From positions 1 through 18,891 of the forward strand of contig JAHEEO010000023.1 in assembly GCA_024640665.1 (NCBI GenBank): a stretch of 18,891 nucleotides of DNA, in the 5' to 3' direction. Positions 15,063 to 18,891 of the stretch are shown here, piece after piece. Numbering within the stretch: position 1 is the first letter of the stretch; every line of letters begins with the position of its first letter. The stretch comes from Rhodospirillales bacterium. Lineage in GTDB: Bacteria > Pseudomonadota > Gammaproteobacteria > Steroidobacterales > Rariloculaceae. The notes below the pieces were generated by a model. It was not told the DNA's origin and did no database searches. It saw only the letters and a list, made by a program, of their open reading frames with translations. The position numbers and the translations under genes are program-made.

Positions 15063-16483
15063 ACGAGTGGATGGGCGCAATCCGTACGGTCCACTTTGTC
15101 GGCATCGGTGGCGTTGGCATGGCAGGCATAGCTGAAGTGCTGCTGAATCTCGGCTACGACGTGCAAGGCTCGGACTTGAAGCCAAGCCGCACAACGGAAC
15201 GATTACGCGGTCTCGGTGTTGTCTGCTTTGAAGGCCACGCCGCAGTAAATGTTTTCAATGCCGACGTGGTTGTCGTGTCGAGCGCAATTGCAGACGACAA
15301 CCCGGAGATCCTGGAGGCCCATCGCCGCAGAGTGCCAGTCGTACAGCGTGCCGAAATGCTTGCAGAAATAATGCGCTTCCGCCGCGGCATCGCCGTGGCC
15401 GGCACCCATGGCAAGACAACCACCACGAGTTTGGTCGCAAGTGTCTTAGCTGAAGGCGGCATGGATCCAACGTTCGTTATAGGCGGCCGTTTAGTCAGCG
15501 CGGACGCAAATGCGCGCTTGGGCGCGGGGCGCTACCTCGTAGCCGAAGCGGATGAAAGCGATGCGTCATTCTTGCATTTGCAGCCGATGATGGCGGTCGT
15601 TACGAACGTCGACGCGGATCATTTGGGCAGCTATGAAGGAGACATGCAGAGACTGAAGCAGGGATTCTTGGAGTTTTTGCACAATCTGCCATTCTATGGA
15701 ACTGCGATCATGTGCCGAGATGACGCGAATACCTGCGAATTGATTCCGGACGTTGGGAGACGCGTGATTAGTTACGGTCTCAGCGAACTTGCCGATCTGC
15801 AAGCGTTTGGCATCGAAAAAGAAGGATTGCGGACCCGTTTCAAAGTCAGGCGTCGCGGCGAACAGCATGTAAATGTATTTGAGCTCAATCTTCCAGGTCG
15901 GCATAACGTTTGTAATGCATTGGCTGCAATTGCGGTTGGCATGGAGCTCGATGTCGGAGTTGCGTCAATTCAAAAGGCGCTCAGTGAATTTCCGGGAATC
16001 GATCGAAGGCTGCAGGTTCTCGGCACGGTAACCACACTGAAAGGCAGTGTGACGTTCGTGGACGATTATGGCCATCACCCCACAGAGATCGAAGCGACAA
16101 TCTCAGCGGTTCGAGACGCCTGGCCTAAACGTCGTTTAGTTGTAGTGTTTCAGCCGCATAGATACTCTCGAACGCACGCGCTGCTCGATGATTTTGCCCA
16201 AGTGCTTACCGCCTGCGATGCATTGGTACTTACGAGTGTTTATGCAGCGGGCGAGTCGCCAATTGCGGGCGCGGATGGGCAATCTCTGGCGCGTGCGGTT
16301 AGAGTCCGCGGTGCTGTCGAGCCTGTGTTCGTTGAGAATATCGAAGAGTTAGATTCTGTGTTGAGCAACATCATCGCAGATGGCGACATCGTGCTCACAC
16401 TCGGCGCGGGCAGCATTGGGGCTGTTGCCGCTACTTTGCCCACAGCACTTGCCGTTCGTTCGCCAATTGAGGTTAAACGATGA
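15059..16483 (+). CDS. murC: UDP-MurNAc:L-alanine ligase MurC
   Basis: MurC starts the stem peptide by joining L-Ala to UDP-MurNAc. The 474-residue protein has the UDP-binding Rossmann loop VHFVGIGGVGMAGIAEVL (11-28), GSDLKPS and SSAI. The P-loop is GTHGKTTTT (115-123), followed by AEADESDASFLHLQPMMAVVTNVDADHL in the central domain. In the C-domain are LPGRHNVCNALAAIAV, the MurC/Mpl-type FVDDYGHHPTEIEAT, FQPHRYSRT and LTLGAGSIG. No fusion to Ddl or MurB is seen. It overlaps murG by four bases (ATGA) and murB by four. Confidence 0.98.
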   Translation: MNEWMGAIRTVHFVGIGGVGMAGIAEVLLNLGYDVQGSDLKPSRTTERLRGLGVVCFEGHAAVNVFNADVVVVSSAIADDNPEILEAHRRRVPVVQRAEMLAEIMRFRRGIAVAGTHGKTTTTSLVASVLAEGGMDPTFVIGGRLVSADANARLGAGRYLVAEADESDASFLHLQPMMAVVTNVDADHLGSYEGDMQRLKQGFLEFLHNLPFYGTAIMCRDDANTCELIPDVGRRVISYGLSELADLQAFGIEKEGLRTRFKVRRRGEQHVNVFELNLPGRHNVCNALAAIAVGMELDVGVASIQKALSEFPGIDRRLQVLGTVTTLKGSVTFVDDYGHHPTEIEATISAVRDAWPKRRLVVVFQPHRYSRTHALLDDFAQVLTACDALVLTSVYAAGESPIAGADGQSLARAVRVRGAVEPVFVENIEELDSVLSNIIADGDIVLTLGAGSIGAVAATLPTALAVRSPIEVKR

Positions 16484-17400
16484 TGGCCGCGCAGAAGTCT
16501 GCCGATATCATCGCGACAGCTCTGCGTGATGAGCCCATGTCGAAGCACACATCGTGGCGCGTGGGTGGCCCGGCCGACCTCTTCTTCCGGCCTGAAAGCG
16601 TTGCCGAGCTGCAAGCGATTTTGAACGCACTACCAGACGATATGCCGGTACTTTGGATTGGCTATGGTTCCAACTTGCTCGTTCGCGACGGCGGTATTCG
16701 CGGCGCGGTGATTTCGACAGGCAATCTGCAGCGCGAGATCGAATTTCTGCAGGGCCGGCGTGTGCGCGCCGGCGCAGGTGTAAGTTGCGCACGTCTGGCA
16801 CGTCAGTGTGTGCAACGGCATCTTGGTCCAGCCACGTTCTTCGCCGGCATACCTGGAACCCTTGGCGGTGCACTGGCGATGAATGCTGGTGCATTTGGCG
16901 GCGAAACATGGGAGCAAGTCGAATCCGTTGAGACCATTGATCGAGCCGGTACCGTCCGAGTTCGGCTTCGCGATGAATTTGAAATTGCATACCGCAGCGT
17001 TGCCGGGACAGCCGGAGAATGGTTTGTCGCAGTGACGTTTAAGTTCGCAACCGATGAGCACGTCGATGCAGGCGCCATTAAGCAATTGCTCACGCGACGT
17101 GGTGCTAGCCAACCGCTCGGAAAACCCAGTTGCGGTTCGGTGTTCCGCAATCCGCCGGGCATGCATGCAGGCCAGCTGATTGAAGCCGCAGGTCTTAAAG
17201 GAGTGCGTGTTGGTGGCGCCGAGGTGTCGACAAAGCATGCCAATTTTATTGTCAATGAAGACAATGCGACTGCCACGGACATCGAAAGCTTGATCGAGTT
17301 CGTCGTTAAGAAAGTGCGCGAATCGAAAGGCGTCGACTTGCACCCGGAAGTGCGCATTGTCGGAGAGTATTTGAAGGATGTGGCCGATGCGCGCACGTAG
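16480..17400 (+). CDS. murB: UDP-N-acetylenolpyruvoylglucosamine reductase MurB, type II-like
   Basis: MurB is the FAD- and NADPH-dependent enzyme that reduces enolpyruvyl-UDP-GlcNAc to UDP-MurNAc, the substrate of MurC. The 306-residue protein has the FAD-binding KHTSWRVGGPADLFFRPES (22-40), GYGSNLLVRDGG (61-72) and FFAGIPGTLGGALAMNAGAFGGE (120-142). It also has the catalytic Ser in CGSVFRNP (Ser220) and a C-terminal acidic residue in HPEVRIVGEY (Glu290). Its length and the compact SVFRNPPG...GQLIEAAGLKGVRVGGAEVS stretch fit the shorter type II class rather than the about 340-residue E. coli type I. GAGGT at 16469-16473 lies six bases before the ATG. ATG 16483 is an alternative start. It occupies the slot between murC and ftsQ where ddlB is usually found, and overlaps ftsQ by 14 bases. 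Confidence 0.97.
   Translation: MMAAQKSADIIATALRDEPMSKHTSWRVGGPADLFFRPESVAELQAILNALPDDMPVLWIGYGSNLLVRDGGIRGAVISTGNLQREIEFLQGRRVRAGAGVSCARLARQCVQRHLGPATFFAGIPGTLGGALAMNAGAFGGETWEQVESVETIDRAGTVRVRLRDEFEIAYRSVAGTAGEWFVAVTFKFATDEHVDAGAIKQLLTRRGASQPLGKPSCGSVFRNPPGMHAGQLIEAAGLKGVRVGGAEVSTKHANFIVNEDNATATDIESLIEFVVKKVRESKGVDLHPEVRIVGEYLKDVADART
17374..17378 (+). promoter_or_regulatory. Ribosome-binding site deciding the ftsQ start
   Basis: AAGGA inside the murB 3' end lies eight bases before ATG 17387. The upstream in-frame ATG at 17378 overlaps this AAGGA and so has no usable spacing. This supports 17387 as the start. Confidence 0.65.
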
Positions 17401-18178
17401 CAATAGACGCAAAGCACAGCCGCGACAAATTAAGCTGCCGCACATCAAGATTCGCTGGCGCGCATTGGCGGTTCCGCCACTCGTGATTGGTTTGTGTCTC
17501 GCTGGCTTTAACGGCGCGAAGGTGCTGTTTGACCGGCCTGTGCAGAAATTAACGATCGAGGCCCCATTTCAGCGTGTGACTTCCGTCCAAATCGAGAGCG
17601 TTGTCGAGCCTGGTTTAGGGCAGGGTTTCTTGTCGGTTGACCTTGACGCATTGAGTGGCCGGTTGCTGGAGTTGGATTGGGTCGATGCAGCCAAAATCTC
17701 GCGTCGTTGGCCGGATACGTTGTTTGTGCAAGTTCGCGAACACACCGCCGCCGCGCGCTGGGGCTCTAATGGTCTGCTCAATGTGAGAGGCGAATTGTTC
17801 ACCGAAGACGCGCACTACTCATTTCCGGAACTGCCATTGCTCGACGGTCCGTCGGGGTCCGAGCGCCGTGTAGCTGAATTGTATCTGGCGGTTAGAGGCC
17901 GCCTTGCCGAAGCGCACCTGCAGCTCGATACGCTGCAAATGGATGATCGTGGCTCGTTGCATTTCAATTTGGCTAGCGGACAGCAAGTGCGTATCGGCCG
18001 CGAAGATGTGCTCGCGCGGCTGAATCGTTTCTTCGACGTCGTCGCGCCGGTTTTGGCAGCAGACTTGTCTGCGGTGAGTTATGTGGATTTGCGTTATGCG
18101 AATGGTTTCTCGATCGGCTGGGCGAACCCGCCGAGCAGCGGCCTGGCCCAAGTGAAGGAGTATCCGTCAAGTGGCTAA
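17387..18178 (+). CDS. ftsQ: Cell division protein FtsQ
   Basis: FtsQ is the bitopic inner-membrane scaffold that recruits FtsL-FtsB to the divisome. From ATG 17387 it has 263 residues. A very basic cytoplasmic tail (MRARSNRRKAQPRQIK) is followed by one membrane segment at about 29-50 (LAVPPLVIGLCLAGFNGAKV). The POTRA domain follows (VQKLTIEAPFQRVTSVQIES), with the hallmark LDWVDAAKISRRWPDTLFVQVREHTAAARWG. The FtsQ beta-domain ends near YVDLRYANGFSIGW. The ATG at 17378 would add three residues but has no usable ribosome-binding site. It overlaps murB by 14 bases and ftsA by 8. ftsQ normally follows ddlB; here it directly follows murB. Confidence 0.96.
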   Translation: MRARSNRRKAQPRQIKLPHIKIRWRALAVPPLVIGLCLAGFNGAKVLFDRPVQKLTIEAPFQRVTSVQIESVVEPGLGQGFLSVDLDALSGRLLELDWVDAAKISRRWPDTLFVQVREHTAAARWGSNGLLNVRGELFTEDAHYSFPELPLLDGPSGSERRVAELYLAVRGRLAEAHLQLDTLQMDDRGSLHFNLASGQQVRIGREDVLARLNRFFDVVAPVLAADLSAVSYVDLRYANGFSIGWANPPSSGLAQVKEYPSSG

Positions 18179-18891
18179 GCGTGACGACCGAAAACTTATC
18201 GTCGGTCTCGACATCGGCACGTCGAAAATCGTTGCCGTCGTTGGTGAGCTGTCCCCGGAGGGCGAGCTCGAGGTCATTGGTATCGGCACTCATCCATCGC
18301 GGGGTCTGCAGAAAGGCGTTGTCGTGAATATCGAATCGACGGTGCAGTCCATTCAGCGGGCGGTCGAAGAAGCAGAACTGATGGCCGGTTGTGAAATCAA
18401 TACGGTTTATGCCGGGATTGCCGGTGATCATGTGCGCAGCCTGAATTCACACGGTATCGTCGCAATCAAGGACAAAGAAGTCTGCGCAACCGATGTCGAA
18501 CGCGTTATCGATGCTGCCAGAGCAGTTGCGATACCGGCGGACCAAAACGTATTGCATGTTTTGCCGCAGGAATTCTTGATCGATTTCCAGGAGGGAATTC
18601 GCGAACCGATCGGCATGTCAGGCGTTCGCCTCGAAGCTAAAGTGCATTTGGTTACGGCCGCCGTGAGTGCCAAGCAGAACATCATCAAATGCGTGCAGCG
18701 GTGCGGTTTGACAGTTGACGATGTCGTGCTTGAACAGCTCGCCTCCAGCTATTCGGTGTTAACCGAAGACGAACGAGAGCTTGGCGTATGCATCGTGGAC
18801 ATGGGTGGTGGCACCACAGATATCGCAGTGTTTTGCGATGGTGCCATCCAGCATACGGCCGTGATTCCTATCGCCGGCGATCAGGTTACAA
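18171..18891 (+). CDS. ftsA: Cell division protein FtsA, N-terminal part
   Basis: FtsA is the actin-like ATPase that tethers FtsZ to the membrane. About 240 of the usual roughly 410 residues are present; the gene runs off the window end. It starts at a GTG (VAKRDDRKLIVGLDIGTSKI), with AAGGAG (18155-18160) ten bases upstream, and overlaps the ftsQ TAA by eight bases. Visible motifs are the phosphate 1 loop GLDIGTSKIVAVVGE, and then GIGTHPSRGLQKGVVVNIEST and NTVYAGIAGDHVRSLNSHG. Also seen are VLPQEFLID, GMSGVRLEAKVHLVTA and the phosphate 2 loop VDMGGGTTDIAVF. ftsZ is expected just downstream. It is a clear family member without oddities in the visible part. Confidence 0.97.
   Translation, partial: MAKRDDRKLIVGLDIGTSKIVAVVGELSPEGELEVIGIGTHPSRGLQKGVVVNIESTVQSIQRAVEEAELMAGCEINTVYAGIAGDHVRSLNSHGIVAIKDKEVCATDVERVIDAARAVAIPADQNVLHVLPQEFLIDFQEGIREPIGMSGVRLEAKVHLVTAAVSAKQNIIKCVQRCGLTVDDVVLEQLASSYSVLTEDERELGVCIVDMGGGTTDIAVFCDGAIQHTAVIPIAGDQVT

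Noticed and set aside
16630..17448. A 272-codon minus-strand open frame opposite murB and ftsQ
   Set aside because: It is antisense to well-conserved coding sequence, has a Cys- and His-rich low-similarity composition typical of antisense frames, and has no ribosome-binding site that I recognise.
1..18891. Mobile elements, CRISPR arrays, tRNAs, toxin-antitoxin or defence genes
   Set aside because: I looked for repeats, transposase-like frames and cloverleaf signatures and saw none; almost every base is accounted for by conserved core genes.

Overview
This window is chromosomal DNA from a gammaproteobacterium. The evidence is the lpoA-yraN-diaA block next to rsmI, an rnpB gene with classic class A proteobacterial features, and a complete division and cell wall (dcw) gene order starting at mraZ. 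LpoA is known essentially only from Gammaproteobacteria. I cannot name the genus. Type II-looking murB directly after murC, and no ddl before ftsQ, argue against an enterobacterial arrangement.

Left part (1-3522): on the minus strand, lpoA, yraN and the first codons of a DiaA/GmhA-like SIS protein form one reading direction. Divergent from lpoA, rsmI runs on the plus strand. Middle (3523-4104): a probable stable-RNA promoter, the RNase P RNA gene rnpB, then a strong sigma70-like promoter with tandem MraZ-type operator boxes in the leader of mraZ. Right part (4105-18891): mraZ, rsmH, ftsL, ftsI, murE, murF, mraY, murD, ftsW, murG, murC, murB, ftsQ and the start of ftsA, all on the plus strand. 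After the 13-base mraZ-rsmH gap every neighbouring pair can be read as overlapping by 1 to 14 bases.

Together the plus-strand cluster carries the cytoplasmic route to UDP-MurNAc-pentapeptide (MurB, MurC, MurD, MurE, MurF), the lipid I and lipid II steps (MraY, MurG), the septal polymerase pair (FtsW, FtsI), divisome scaffold proteins (FtsL, FtsQ, FtsA), the regulator MraZ and the 16S rRNA methyltransferase RsmH. The minus-strand LpoA is the outer-membrane activator of the bifunctional peptidoglycan synthase PBP1A, so both sides of the window serve wall growth. No mobile element, CRISPR array, tRNA, prophage or phase-variable repeat was seen. I found no undescribed system: the window is a conserved core region. 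The points of interest are regulatory details, start-site questions and a few lineage-specific differences.
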